NCBI RefSeq assembly: GCF_900111295.1
Contig: NZ_FOGT01000005.1
Location: forward strand, 124,001 to 188,000
DNA: 64,000 bases
Reading direction: 5' to 3'
From: Salipaludibacillus aurantiacus
Lineage (GTDB): Bacteria; Bacillota; Bacilli; Bacillales; Salisediminibacteriaceae
Position 1 is the first letter of the stretch; every line of letters starts with the position of its first letter. Shown here piece by piece: positions 55,224-63,724 of the stretch. The notes beneath the pieces are model-generated. The model had not been told where the DNA came from. It saw only the letters and a list, made by a program, of their open reading frames with translations, and ran no database searches. The translations under genes were made by a program, and so were the position numbers.

Positions 55224-55667
55224 TTACATATCTTCAGGAGGGTAAGGAGTATCAGTTGGATCAGCGTATATGGAATAGTTTTCATCCACGTATTCACGAA
55301 TATCTGTTAAGCTATATCCATCTTCCAGCATATGTTGCACATCCAGTGCAATCTCAATACAAATCCCTCAGCCGGCACCATGAGGATCATACACAATCTG
55401 TTCCTCAGTGCTTTCCCGGTTATTAATAAAACAGTCTTTAACATTTTCATGATAAAAAGGATCGATTTGACAGTTGCAGTAGCAAGGGATGTATTCTAAA
55501 TAGTCGCCATGGCTTACGGCATACTTATAAGCTTCCAGAGCCCCGGGATGCGCTGCCTCTGTAACATAATCAGGCAGTGCAGAAACAGAATTCTCTTCGC
55601 TGCATCCTGCAAGGAAGAGGGAAAAAATTATGGCTGAAACAGCCCACAGAAAAATATTACCTCTCAT
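55224..55667 (-). CDS. PCYCGC-family lipoprotein, selenoprotein (in-frame TGA as Sec100)
   Basis: 147 residues if TGA at 55370-55368 is read as Sec. Lipobox L-A-G-C (Cys22); the family motif is present as P-C-Y-C-N-C near residue 61; an extra Cys is at 79. Up to the TGA the protein ends D-P-H-G-A-G, then continues G-I-C-I-E-I-A-L-D-V-Q-H, so U-G-I-C replaces the C-G-I-C of usual PCYCGC proteins. The end, to TAA 55226-55224, is conserved in style. It follows ccdA (103 bp) and a thioredoxin-like gene, so this lipoprotein could be reduced by electrons carried across the membrane by CcdA. ATG 55667 with GAGGTGGGG. Function of the family is unknown. Confidence 0.85.
55335..55370 (-). promoter_or_regulatory. 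UGA and predicted bSECIS hairpin
   Basis: On the minus strand, 16 nt after the TGA (55370-55368) come TTGCAC, loop TGGAT, GTGCAA: 6 perfect pairs and a 5-nt loop with GG in positions 2-3. The loop starts 22 nt after the UGA. Confidence 0.8.
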
Positions 55668-55770
55668 CGAACCCCACCTCTTTTCTATGTTTCTATAAAC
55701 AATTATAATAATTGCCAAAAAATCCGGAAGTGATTTTTTTCACTTTTTTATTGGCAAATTTATGAAAACG

Positions 55771-56460
55771 TTAAACAGAGGGGGTAATATATGCCATATT
55801 TCCGGTAACTAACAAAACTCCCAATAAGACAAGTAATAGTCCGCTAATGATTGAAATAACCCTTAAATGTTTTTTGAAAAACTTCAGCACAGTAAGACTG
55901 GAACTGCCTGCTGCCCCAATAAGAATAAAAGGAATTCCGAGGCCTGTACCGTAAATAAGCAGCAGGCTCCCACCCCGCCAGACTGTCTCTGAGTCTGCAG
56001 CCATAATAAGAATAGAACTGAGCATAGGGCCAATACATGGTGTCCAGCCAAAACCGAATGCCATTCCCATTAGCAGGACACTGACAAGACCTCCTCTTTC
56101 CCTGAAGAAACGGTTGAAACGGACTTCACGATGGAACAAGGTGATATTCAGAAGACCGAGCAGGTGAAGACCGAACAGGATCACAATAAAACCGAGGAGA
56201 CGTGAGAGGAATTCCGAAACGGCAGGAGTAAATATATTTCCTACTGCTGTCGCCCCCATCCCTATCAAAATCAACGGTATAATCAAACCAATCACAAAGG
56301 CAGCGGTTCTTGGCATAATTTTAAACCTTGCTGCACTGCCGGTTTCAGCCTCAGTTAAAGAAATCCCTGTAATAACTGCAATGTAACTGGGTATTAAAGG
56401 TAATATACAAGCGGAAGCGAAAGAGAGAAACCCTGCCGCAAAAGCAAACCATATATCCAT
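55771..56460 (-). CDS. ccdA: CcdA/DsbD-type transmembrane electron carrier
   Basis: 229 residues, six membrane segments. The two conserved Cys are in A-S-A-C-I-L-P-L-I-P (span 1) and W-T-P-C-I-G-P (span 4). CcdA moves electrons from cytoplasmic thioredoxin to outside thiol proteins, for example in cytochrome c maturation or spore formation. Its start overlaps the stop of the thioredoxin-like gene by one base. Confidence 0.9.
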   Translation of the reverse strand: MDIWFAFAAGFLSFASACILPLIPSYIAVITGISLTEAETGSAARFKIMPRTAAFVIGLIIPLILIGMGATAVGNIFTPAVSEFLSRLLGFIVILFGLHLLGLLNITLFHREVRFNRFFRERGGLVSVLLMGMAFGFGWTPCIGPMLSSILIMAADSETVWRGGSLLLIYGTGLGIPFILIGAAGSSSLTVLKFFKKHLRVISIISGLLLVLLGVLLVTGNMAYITPSV

Positions 56461-56981
56461 TATGAATCCCCGGCTTCCCCATGGTAAGAGTTATATGCTT
56501 CCTCATAACGTGTCCCCAGTTCGTCACTAGTTGCAATAATATAAGGATGCGTTCCCAATTCATTTCCTTCTTCATCAAAAAAGACATAAGTGGGTGAAAC
56601 AGAAACATCATAATGATTTGCGAGGATACGGTCAAGATCGACTCCCCACTCATGGGTGGCATTATATTCATTTTCGAATTTATCGAGAATTTCTTTTTCC
56701 CGGCCGTAAAAAACAATGGTAATGACTTCGATTTCATCCTGTTCCTCGACAAACTGTTGAATAAAAGGCATCGAATAGCTGCAGCATTCACATGGTACAG
56801 CTACAAATTGCAGAATTGTTTTCTTTTTTCCGATATAATTATCCAGCTTAATGGGCTCATCGGCGTGAATACGCTGAACGGTGGAAATATCACCTTCAGC
56901 ATTTCCGGCAACAAACGAATAGGTAGTATAAGCCATCCCAGCCAAAATAAATACAATAAGAGCAATGCCCACTTTATTCAT
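56460..56981 (-). CDS. Membrane-anchored thioredoxin-like protein with C-E-C-C
   Basis: 173 residues: anchor at about 5-23, then a thioredoxin fold with V-P-C-E-C-C-S-Y-S-M-P at the redox site and cis-proline S-P-T-Y-V. The site is a C-x-x-C (C-E-C-C) with an added inner Cys. It likely receives electrons from the CcdA encoded next. RBS GGAGGGGAGGG precedes ATG 56981. Confidence 0.85.
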   Translation of the reverse strand: MNKVGIALIVFILAGMAYTTYSFVAGNAEGDISTVQRIHADEPIKLDNYIGKKKTILQFVAVPCECCSYSMPFIQQFVEEQDEIEVITIVFYGREKEILDKFENEYNATHEWGVDLDRILANHYDVSVSPTYVFFDEEGNELGTHPYIIATSDELGTRYEEAYNSYHGEAGDS

Positions 56982-57073
56982 AATTGACCCTCCCCTCCAG
57001 TGACTATTTTTTCGGCAGATATTTTATTATAATGGAACTAGTTTTATCTTATCTAAACTGAAAGGGGAGAAGA

Positions 57074-57511
57074 ATGAAAAATATAGTCAATTTCATGACA
57101 TTTTCCAGTATATTTATAGTATTAATAGTAGGTTGTTCGACCCAGGAACTGGAAAAAGTTACTGTAGAATTTAAAGAGGAAAATCAGACATTGGCGACTG
57201 GGGAATTTCATACATATCAAGTTAATCTGGCAGACGAGTCCGGAGACCCGTTTAGTGCGGATGATGTTTCTATTTATATGAATATGGAACGAATGAACCA
57301 CCCTATGCAAGGGACAATGCAGGCAGTTGAGCAAGGTAAATACACGGTTGATCTTCCATTAGCGATGGAAGGTGAGTGGTATGCCGAGGTAACAGTCACT
57401 TACGATAATGAAGAGACAACTGAACGGTTTATTTTGTACGCTGAGGGAGATATGGCAGAGGAATACATGAAAGGCTATGACGCAGATACAGGAGAGGTTC
57501 CACAGAATTAG
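57074..57511 (+). CDS. YtkA-like lipoprotein
   Basis: 145 residues. Lipobox I-V-G-C (Cys21), then a beta-sandwich of the YtkA/FixH type (M-N-M-E-R-M-N-H-P, G-E-W-Y-A-E-V-T-V-T-Y). Met and His residues (M-N-H-P-M) could bind copper. It is divergent from the thioredoxin/ccdA/selenoprotein operon and is probably in the same pathway. RBS AAAGGGGAG. Confidence 0.78.
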   Translation: MKNIVNFMTFSSIFIVLIVGCSTQELEKVTVEFKEENQTLATGEFHTYQVNLADESGDPFSADDVSIYMNMERMNHPMQGTMQAVEQGKYTVDLPLAMEGEWYAEVTVTYDNEETTERFILYAEGDMAEEYMKGYDADTGEVPQN

Positions 57512-57525
57512 GAGGTGATTGGCAA

Positions 57526-58116
57526 ATGAGTTACTTAATAGTGTATATGCATCCTTCTAAAGACAGTTTTAACGGGGCGGTCTTACAAGCTGCCCGGGAA
57601 GAATTAGATAAATTAAATTATCCGGTTGAAATAAAAGAGCTGGCCAATGAAAAATTTCCCCCTCACCTTTCCAAGGAAGAATATAAACAAAGTTTATCAG
57701 GGGAATATCCTGAAGATATAAGTAAGGAACATGAGAAAATTAAAAAAGCAGAACACCTTATTTTTATTTTCCCTGTATGGTGGGGAGGATTTCCAGCTTT
57801 AGGAAAAGGATATATAGACAGAGTTTTTTCTTATGGATTCGCTTATGAGTTAGAAGGTGAGACACCTTTGCCGCAGTTAAACGGAAAAAAAGTATCGTTA
57901 ATTTTCACTACGGGAGCTCCTGAAAAAGAGTTTCACGAGTCAGGCATGTACGGCCATATGGTTGAATTGTTAGATCAGTCTATTTTTAAATTTTGCGGTC
58001 TTGAATTGGATGGGGTTCTTCATTTTGGGGATGTGATCCAGAGCAGTGATAAAGACAGACAGGAAATGCTCAAGACCGTCCGCCAATTCATTTCAAACCT
58101 CGCCGAAAAAACTTAA
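57526..58116 (+). CDS. NAD(P)H dehydrogenase (quinone), flavodoxin-fold family
   Basis: 196 residues. N-terminal Y-M-H-P-S-K-D-S-F-N (FMN/FAD phosphate loop) and F-P-V-W-W-G-G-F-P-A (flavin/substrate region) are typical of the KefF/YwrO group. RBS AGGAGGTGAT. 14 bp after the YtkA-like gene, so co-transcribed. Confidence 0.88.
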   Translation: MSYLIVYMHPSKDSFNGAVLQAAREELDKLNYPVEIKELANEKFPPHLSKEEYKQSLSGEYPEDISKEHEKIKKAEHLIFIFPVWWGGFPALGKGYIDRVFSYGFAYELEGETPLPQLNGKKVSLIFTTGAPEKEFHESGMYGHMVELLDQSIFKFCGLELDGVLHFGDVIQSSDKDRQEMLKTVRQFISNLAEKT

Positions 58117-58130
58117 GAACGTTATTTAGA

Positions 58131-58465
58131 GGCTGGGACAAAACTAAAGACAAGTTTGTAAAAGACGAACAATCATTTTATCAGACATTTTGAAACGTAG
58201 GTCACTTTTAGTTTTGCCAATTATTAAATAGTCTCAGGCTCTTTTGATTGAAGGACAGAAGGCGGCGACGCCACAGGGAGTAAGCGCAGTCAGAAGATCC
58301 AATTCAACGAAGCTCCAAGCTGAGTTAAATTTAGCTGAAGACAAGCCCCTGGGCGAGCGTACGCCTGGCGGACTGAAATCACTCCTTTTCTCAAAAAGAA
58401 CAGCCGAACAAAATTCGAAAATTTTGTTCGGCTGCCTTTATAATTACTATTCTTTTGTCCCAGCC
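58131..58465 (+). repeat. 335-bp MITE-like element with 13-bp perfect terminal inverted repeats
   Basis: Ends GGCTGGGACAAAA (58131-58143) and TTTTGTCCCAGCC (58453-58465). It contains the block from tttgattgaaggacagaa (58243), the block gacaagcccctgggcgagcg (about 58340), and a 15-bp hairpin at 58401-58434 (loop CGAA). No credible gene inside. This is the most complete copy in the window; relatives or parts are at 22292, 42371, 55092 and 61045. Confidence 0.82.
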
Positions 58466-58479
58466 CCTTTGCCGGTTTT

Positions 58480-60225
58480 TTATATCTTTTGTTCCTGGGA
58501 GGCGCGGATATAATGTAAAAACGGTTTCTGTTTACTTGGTTCGTATACTGCAAAAAGAAGCCCGTCCTCTTTTTTTATTTCCCCTGTAGAGGTGTAATGC
58601 TGGTAATTAAAAGGCAGCTTTTCTGCAATAACATGCTTGGACATCGTTCGTACATCATTTAGATAAGGCTCAAGTTTATTATCTATATGCATGTTATTTA
58701 TTCGAATGAGGTTTAGGTCGTCTTTTGTCAAACCTTGGGTCCACCACGTTTTTCTGGGCTTTTGTTTAAAGTGAAGGAAGTAATCAATTTTCATTAACCC
58801 TTCGATGACAGATAAGTCTTTTACTTGTCTTTTTTTAAGAAAGGAAGCTAAACGGACGAATAAATCTTCAAACTGATGGCCAATTTTACCCCACCCGTGT
58901 TCGTCCCAATAATCACCAAATTCCTGGAAAAAATCAAATGGCGTGTTAAAAGTGATGTGTGTTAAATAGTCAACCGTATGATCCAGACGGTGGTCATTCC
59001 AGTACTTTTCCAATATATCTTCCACTCGTTTAATGCGGATCACTTCATCGAAACTTAAAATGTTGTTTGCTAATATTTCATAAGGAGCGTGATCCATAAA
59101 TACGTAATTATACTGTTTGGCCATTGCCCGCATGCCAGTTCCGCGAAGCATTTTCAAAAAGCCCAGCTGAAGTTCTTCAGGCCTTAATGCAAATACGTCA
59201 TTAAAGGTTTTTTTAAAAGAATTATAATCTTCTTCAGGAAGACCGGCAATTAAATCTAAGTGCTGGTCAATTTTACCTCCGTGCTTTATAAGGTTCACAG
59301 TCCGGGCAAGCTTTGAAAAGTTCTGTTTTCTTTTCACCAGTAAATTTGTTTCATCGTTAGTAGACTGTACACCTATTTCAAACCTGAAAATACCTTTTGG
59401 AGCGTTTTCATTTAAAAATTCAAGTACTTCGGGACGCATTATATCTGCGGTTATTTCAAATTGAAACTGGCAGCCGCCATGATTGTCAATGAGGAATTGA
59501 AATATCTCTAAGGCATAGTCCCGTTTAATGTTAAACGTACGGTCTATGAATTTGATCATTTTTGCTCCATTCGCAATCAGGTAAAGCAACTCTTCTTTTA
59601 CTTTATTAATATCAAAGTACCGTACGCCTACTTCGATAGAGGAAAGACAGAACTGGCATTGGAATGGACAGCCGCGGCTTGTTTCGAAGTAAACAATACG
59701 TTTATTAAGCTCAATTCTGTCTGCTTCAAACCGGTACGGAGTAGGAATGGCAGTAATATCAAGATTTGGTTTGGCCGGTGTTAACACGACTTGTCCATTA
59801 TCACGGTAAGCGAGGCTGCCGATATTTTTAACTGATTTTTGATCTTTTACAGCTTCAAGAAGGTGCTTAAATGTTTCTTCCCCTTCCCCCCGCACAATGT
59901 AATCAGCTTCTGGAATACGTTCCATCCAATAATCTGTGTCATATGATACTTCAGGCCCGCCAAGTATAAAAGATGTTTCAGGAAGAACCTTTTTAAGCAT
60001 TTTAACAATTTGAATTGTTTTTTCAATATTCCATATATAACAGCTGAATCCTATAACGTCCGGCTTTTTTGTATACAAGTCCTGTACAATATTTAAGTCA
60101 GGATCTTTTAGGGTATATTCCTTAATATTTATTTGGAAATCAGGTTCAGCGTAAGCTTTTAAAAGTCTTAATGCCAAACAAGTATGAATGTACTTCGCAT
60201 TTATTGTTGTTACAACAATGTTCAT
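58480..60225 (-). CDS. B12-binding-domain radical SAM protein with DUF4080-type end
   Basis: 581 residues. N-terminal cobalamin-binding-like fold (about 1-140, without a D-x-H-x-x-G motif), a radical SAM domain with C-P-F-Q-C-Q-F-C near residue 186, and a ~230-residue C-terminal region of the type found in many Bacillus proteins. The class includes enzymes that methylate or thiolate unactivated carbon; the substrate is unknown. It stands alone; the 220 bp after it shows no other gene. Confidence 0.88.
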   Translation of the reverse strand: MNIVVTTINAKYIHTCLALRLLKAYAEPDFQINIKEYTLKDPDLNIVQDLYTKKPDVIGFSCYIWNIEKTIQIVKMLKKVLPETSFILGGPEVSYDTDYWMERIPEADYIVRGEGEETFKHLLEAVKDQKSVKNIGSLAYRDNGQVVLTPAKPNLDITAIPTPYRFEADRIELNKRIVYFETSRGCPFQCQFCLSSIEVGVRYFDINKVKEELLYLIANGAKMIKFIDRTFNIKRDYALEIFQFLIDNHGGCQFQFEITADIMRPEVLEFLNENAPKGIFRFEIGVQSTNDETNLLVKRKQNFSKLARTVNLIKHGGKIDQHLDLIAGLPEEDYNSFKKTFNDVFALRPEELQLGFLKMLRGTGMRAMAKQYNYVFMDHAPYEILANNILSFDEVIRIKRVEDILEKYWNDHRLDHTVDYLTHITFNTPFDFFQEFGDYWDEHGWGKIGHQFEDLFVRLASFLKKRQVKDLSVIEGLMKIDYFLHFKQKPRKTWWTQGLTKDDLNLIRINNMHIDNKLEPYLNDVRTMSKHVIAEKLPFNYQHYTSTGEIKKEDGLLFAVYEPSKQKPFLHYIRASQEQKI

Positions 60226-60446
60226 TATGACGCCTCCGTTTAAATCATCTCAGCTTATCATATCATATTTAAGTTCGAAAAATCATGTGTGTATACGCAT
60301 AACCTTACAGGCTAAAGGCCGGCACGGCAAATGGCATAGTGAAATGTCACGTTTTAAGACCGTCATCATAATATGAAGTGAACCACGGTTAAAAGTGATT
60401 AAAAGCGATAGCCTTAAAACGTTTTAAAAAAGAGAGGGGTTTATAA

Positions 60447-61034
60447 ATGTCTTGTAATTGCAGTAAAAAGCCCGGCTACCCAATGGTGCCTCAAACAGGA
60501 GTTATGCCGTTCCAAGGTCACATGCAGCCCGGCAATGAAATGATGCATGGAGGATACATGGGCATGCACACTCCAGCAGGTATGATGCCTCAAATGCAGC
60601 AAATGGGCATGCCAATGGGCCATCCGAACATGGGTCCACAGCAAATGGGCTACCAGCATATGGAGCCGCACCAAATGGGAATGCAGCAAATGGATACAAG
60701 TCATATGGGACAGCAGCAAATGGGAACGCATCATATGGATCAGAACCATATGGGGCAGCAGCAAATGGGTGCGCCAATGAACACTCATATGGGTTCCCCG
60801 CAAATGACACCTCAGCAAATGGGGCAGCAAATGAACTGGCACCAAATGCCTTACGGCAATCAAATGCACTCTCAACAAATGGGTCAGCCTGCGCCTGACC
60901 ATGCAATGATGCAGCATCACATGGCCGGACATCATATGGAAGGTGCTTCCAGTCATGCGGGAACAGCACAGCAGCAGGGAAGTATGCCTCATACAGGATA
61001 TGTACCTGAAGAACATGACGATGACTTTGATTAA
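60447..61034 (+). CDS. Met/Gln/His/Gly repeat protein (Q-Q-M-G repeats)
   Basis: 195 residues. After a short Cys-containing start (C-N-C-S-K-K-P) it is a run of Q-Q-M-G, H-M-G and H-M-D repeats with many Met and His, and an acidic end (E-E-H-D-D-D-F-D). There is no signal peptide. The composition would suit metal binding (copper, zinc) or a spore coat layer; no direct evidence for either. AGAGAGGGG precedes the ATG. Codons repeat as cagcaaatggg, so the gene may change length by slippage. Confidence 0.75.
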   Translation: MSCNCSKKPGYPMVPQTGVMPFQGHMQPGNEMMHGGYMGMHTPAGMMPQMQQMGMPMGHPNMGPQQMGYQHMEPHQMGMQQMDTSHMGQQQMGTHHMDQNHMGQQQMGAPMNTHMGSPQMTPQQMGQQMNWHQMPYGNQMHSQQMGQPAPDHAMMQHHMAGHHMEGASSHAGTAQQQGSMPHTGYVPEEHDDDFD

Positions 61035-61044
61035 GATCTTCAGT

Positions 61045-61165
61045 AGTGAGACTGAGACAAGAGAATAACAATTTAAAAAGACATCCGGGCAATATCTATA
61101 GTCCGGATGTCTTTTGATGATAGTATTAATTTCAGCCTGCCAAATGGACACTGATCTGTGCTGTG
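61045..61165 (+). repeat. Dispersed element copy with 13-bp hairpin
   Basis: It begins agtgagactgagacaagaga. A 13-bp perfect hairpin AAAAGACATCCGG / CCGGATGTCTTTT follows (61076-61115), then atttcagcctgccaaatgga, matching the 42371 copy in order. The hairpin plus T tail is the likely terminator of the repeat-protein gene. Confidence 0.68.
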
Positions 61166-61209
61166 AAAACATATTCTTCAGTTGAACGAAGGAGGGGACA
61201 CCCGGAGGA

Positions 61210-61986
61210 TTAGCGATCGTTCTCCATCGGAATGACAAATGAAAATCGCCACTTAGGAAGATCCACCGTTGTTCTTTCAATAGAAATAAGAGAAGGAAGG
61301 GAGATGGGCTGGGCAAATTCCAATTCAACATTATATCCTGCCTCGTTTGTATCCACTCTCGTAAACATAGGGTGAACGACTTCATTGCTTAAGGTTTTCG
61401 TAAATAAATACGAGAAGTTTTCTTCGTTGTAACCAGGATGTTCGTCTATTAAATCGAAACTTAAACTCCGGTCTTCCACTTTTACATTCATTAATCTTAG
61501 ATCCCCCATTTTGGCCATATTAATATGGCTGCTCTCAAGCTTAAAAGGATATCCATGTTCAAATAACCTTGGAACTATGTATAGCGGAATATGAAAAAAA
61601 GCATTATCAGGATTGGCAGGCGGGGATGTGATACCAAGTGTAATCCCCATTTGATGGCTGTCAAGAGGCTCACCGTTAATCTGATCATGAGTGATTTCAG
61701 CATTCTTAATTTCATACTTAATGTCTTCAGAGTCGGCTATAAATTCAGGGAATAAAAACTGGTAATCACTCTCTGAAATTTGTGTCTTGTCAGTATGTTC
61801 AGCTACAAAGAGCAATTGGGAATCATTTTGATTATGAGATATGGATTTGAATGACAGTATGAAAGGCGCCTTTTCAATAGTAGTGTTTTCATAAGACGGT
61901 TCTTTCATATTTTCTGAATGAAAAAAAGGTTCAGTCTGGCATCCTGTGAGCACCAGAACAAAAAAACATACAATAAACTGCTTCAT
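61210..61986 (-). CDS. Lipoprotein of unknown function
   Basis: 258 residues. Lipobox L-T-G-C (Cys16). The body has alternating beta-type segments without recognised motifs. ATG 61986 with GAGGGATG; a GTG at 62001 is possible. No partner is obvious. Confidence 0.7.
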   Translation of the reverse strand: MKQFIVCFFVLVLTGCQTEPFFHSENMKEPSYENTTIEKAPFILSFKSISHNQNDSQLLFVAEHTDKTQISESDYQFLFPEFIADSEDIKYEIKNAEITHDQINGEPLDSHQMGITLGITSPPANPDNAFFHIPLYIVPRLFEHGYPFKLESSHINMAKMGDLRLMNVKVEDRSLSFDLIDEHPGYNEENFSYLFTKTLSNEVVHPMFTRVDTNEAGYNVELEFAQPISLPSLISIERTTVDLPKWRFSFVIPMENDR

Positions 61987-62228
61987 AGTAACATCCCTCA
62001 CACTCTTATTAGTATCTATTGTACTGGTGTAAGCCTTGACGTGGAAGCCTTTTAACGGAAGTCTATAATAAAATCCTATAAAATTGAGCCTGAAAAATAT
62101 CTGAATTGCGGGAGAGAGATTGTCATTGATAAGAGGGGAGGGATATTTTATTTTGGGAGGTATACTGTACTGCGGGTAGGGGAACCTGAAGGGAACTCTG
62201 ACCAGTAAATCTTTAGTTTATAGTAACA

Positions 62229-62273
62229 AATAAAAATGGCCCTCGCCTAATGGGGAGAGCCATTTTTATTTTT
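62229..62273 (-). terminator. Terminator after the aminomutase gene
   Basis: AAAAATGGC / GCCATTTTT with extra pairs around the loop; A run on one side and T run on the other, so it can act in both directions. The 200 bp to its left hold no gene. Confidence 0.85.
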
Positions 62274-62291
62274 CAGCTGCGCTGTAAAGAA

Positions 62292-63461
62292 TTAATTAAG
62301 AATGGTTTGCTCTTTTTCTGCAATTTTGTCATTTGCACCTTTAAAATCTTCCCATTTTTTTCGAGGAGGCTCCCAGTATTGTTCATTACCAGGCAGATCG
62401 TCGAACCACGCAGCATCATCAGGACAGTCAAGAACCATAAACTTACCATAGTTTCCGTCCCTTGACTGATGGTATTTTAAATATGCTTTTCCGTTATCAA
62501 TGGCAAGGATTTCAATTTTACCCGACGTATGGCTCATAGAAAGACGTACCCGTTTTCCGAGCCCGGAAGTATTTGCTTTAGCTTCTTCAACAATTTCATA
62601 AGCTTCTTTTAATGAAAGGACAAATTCATTATTACCTGCTACAGGGCGGTTTATAAAGAAATAATAAGGGGTGACTCCGGCCCATGAAAGCTTATCTAAC
62701 AGTTCGGCTAATACTTTAGGATCGTCGTTAATTCCTCTTAGTACCGGTGTCTGGTTAACGACAATAGCGCCGGCATTATGCAGGGCTTCAAAACCGCGTT
62801 TAGCTTCCGGGGTAATTTCAACTGGATGATTAATATGCGCCATTACATATATTCTCTGCTCCGGTGTAGAATATTCACTGATTAAGTCCAGCAAACCCTG
62901 GTCTTCGTATATTCGCATTGGGTTAAATACAGGCATTTTTGAACCAAGACGAATAATTTTCACATGAGGAATTTCCCGCAGCTGTTCTATAATTCCCCGC
63001 AGTTTTTTAGTGGCGAGAATGAGAGAATCTCCCCCGGTAAGAAGAACGTTTGTAATTTCAGGGTGCTCTTTAATGTATTCAATTCCCGGCTGAACATCGG
63101 ACATTGCTTCTTTTATATCATTCCGGAATAAGCGCTTTCTGAAACAATAACGGCAGTAAGCTCCGCAGACTTCAGAAACGATTAAGAGGGCAGTCTGATC
63201 ATATTTGTGCTGGCATCCGGGTACGACATAGTTAGTATCTTCATCAGAGGCGTCCCATCGGCCATACTCTTCTAACTCTCCTTCATTTGGTATAACCAGT
63301 TTGCGGATCGGGTCTTCTGGATCTCCCCAATCGATTAATCCTAAATAATATTCATTCACTCGGAACACGAATTTTTCAGTAATCTGTTTCAGTTTCTGTT
63401 TTTCTTCATCTGAGAGGTGAGGGACCTTCTCGATGTTCATAATATATTTTGGCTGAGCCAT
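62292..63461 (-). CDS. kamA: Lysine 2,3-aminomutase family protein
   Basis: 389 residues, close to KamA size (about 416-470). Radical SAM motif C-G-A-Y-C-R-Y-C, and a C-terminal S-G-K-I-E-I-L site for the PLP lysine. It moves the amino group of L-lysine to give beta-lysine, used in lysine fermentation or, when acetylated, as an osmolyte in salt-tolerant microbes. No acetyltransferase is in the window. Divergent from a class III aminotransferase gene; the shared 263-bp region contains palindromes. Confidence 0.85.
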   Translation of the reverse strand: MAQPKYIMNIEKVPHLSDEEKQKLKQITEKFVFRVNEYYLGLIDWGDPEDPIRKLVIPNEGELEEYGRWDASDEDTNYVVPGCQHKYDQTALLIVSEVCGAYCRYCFRKRLFRNDIKEAMSDVQPGIEYIKEHPEITNVLLTGGDSLILATKKLRGIIEQLREIPHVKIIRLGSKMPVFNPMRIYEDQGLLDLISEYSTPEQRIYVMAHINHPVEITPEAKRGFEALHNAGAIVVNQTPVLRGINDDPKVLAELLDKLSWAGVTPYYFFINRPVAGNNEFVLSLKEAYEIVEEAKANTSGLGKRVRLSMSHTSGKIEILAIDNGKAYLKYHQSRDGNYGKFMVLDCPDDAAWFDDLPGNEQYWEPPRKKWEDFKGANDKIAEKEQTILN

Positions 63462-63608
63462 TAGAAATCATCCCCTTCGTAGTAGTCTATAATCATTTAA
63501 ACACAACCCTTGAAATCGGTCAAAAACGGAGGAAATGATTAATTAAAACGGATAAATGAAAGAAATACTCCATTTTTCTTGGACTATTTAAAAATTAAAC
63601 GTCCAGAT

Positions 63609-63685
63609 AAATTTTTAATTAAAAATTTTGTTTAATCACTTCACAGACAGGTTATATTATCATAAAATGAAATAAATATTTCATT
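63609..63685. promoter_or_regulatory. Two palindromes between kamA and the aminotransferase gene
   Basis: A perfect 20-bp palindrome AAATTTTTAATTAAAAATTT (63609-63628) and a 9-bp inverted repeat AATGAAATA-AA-TATTTCATT (63666-63685). Both are AT-rich; the second is more operator-like. Confidence 0.45.
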
Positions 63686-63724
63686 AAAATGAAAGAAAGA
63701 AGGAAAGGTGGAGAAAGATTTTAA

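Noticed and set aside
55178-55426. 82-codon plus-strand ORF opposite the end of the PCYCGC gene
   Set aside because: It is the shadow of the recoded minus-strand reading frame and resembles no family.
58131-58465. Complete insertion sequence
   Set aside because: Too short for a transposase and no coding frame; treated as a non-autonomous repeat.
60441-61385. Long minus-strand ORF of 314 codons over the Met-rich gene
   Set aside because: A mirror of the repetitive plus-strand gene (Leu/His/Met repeats); no start signal.
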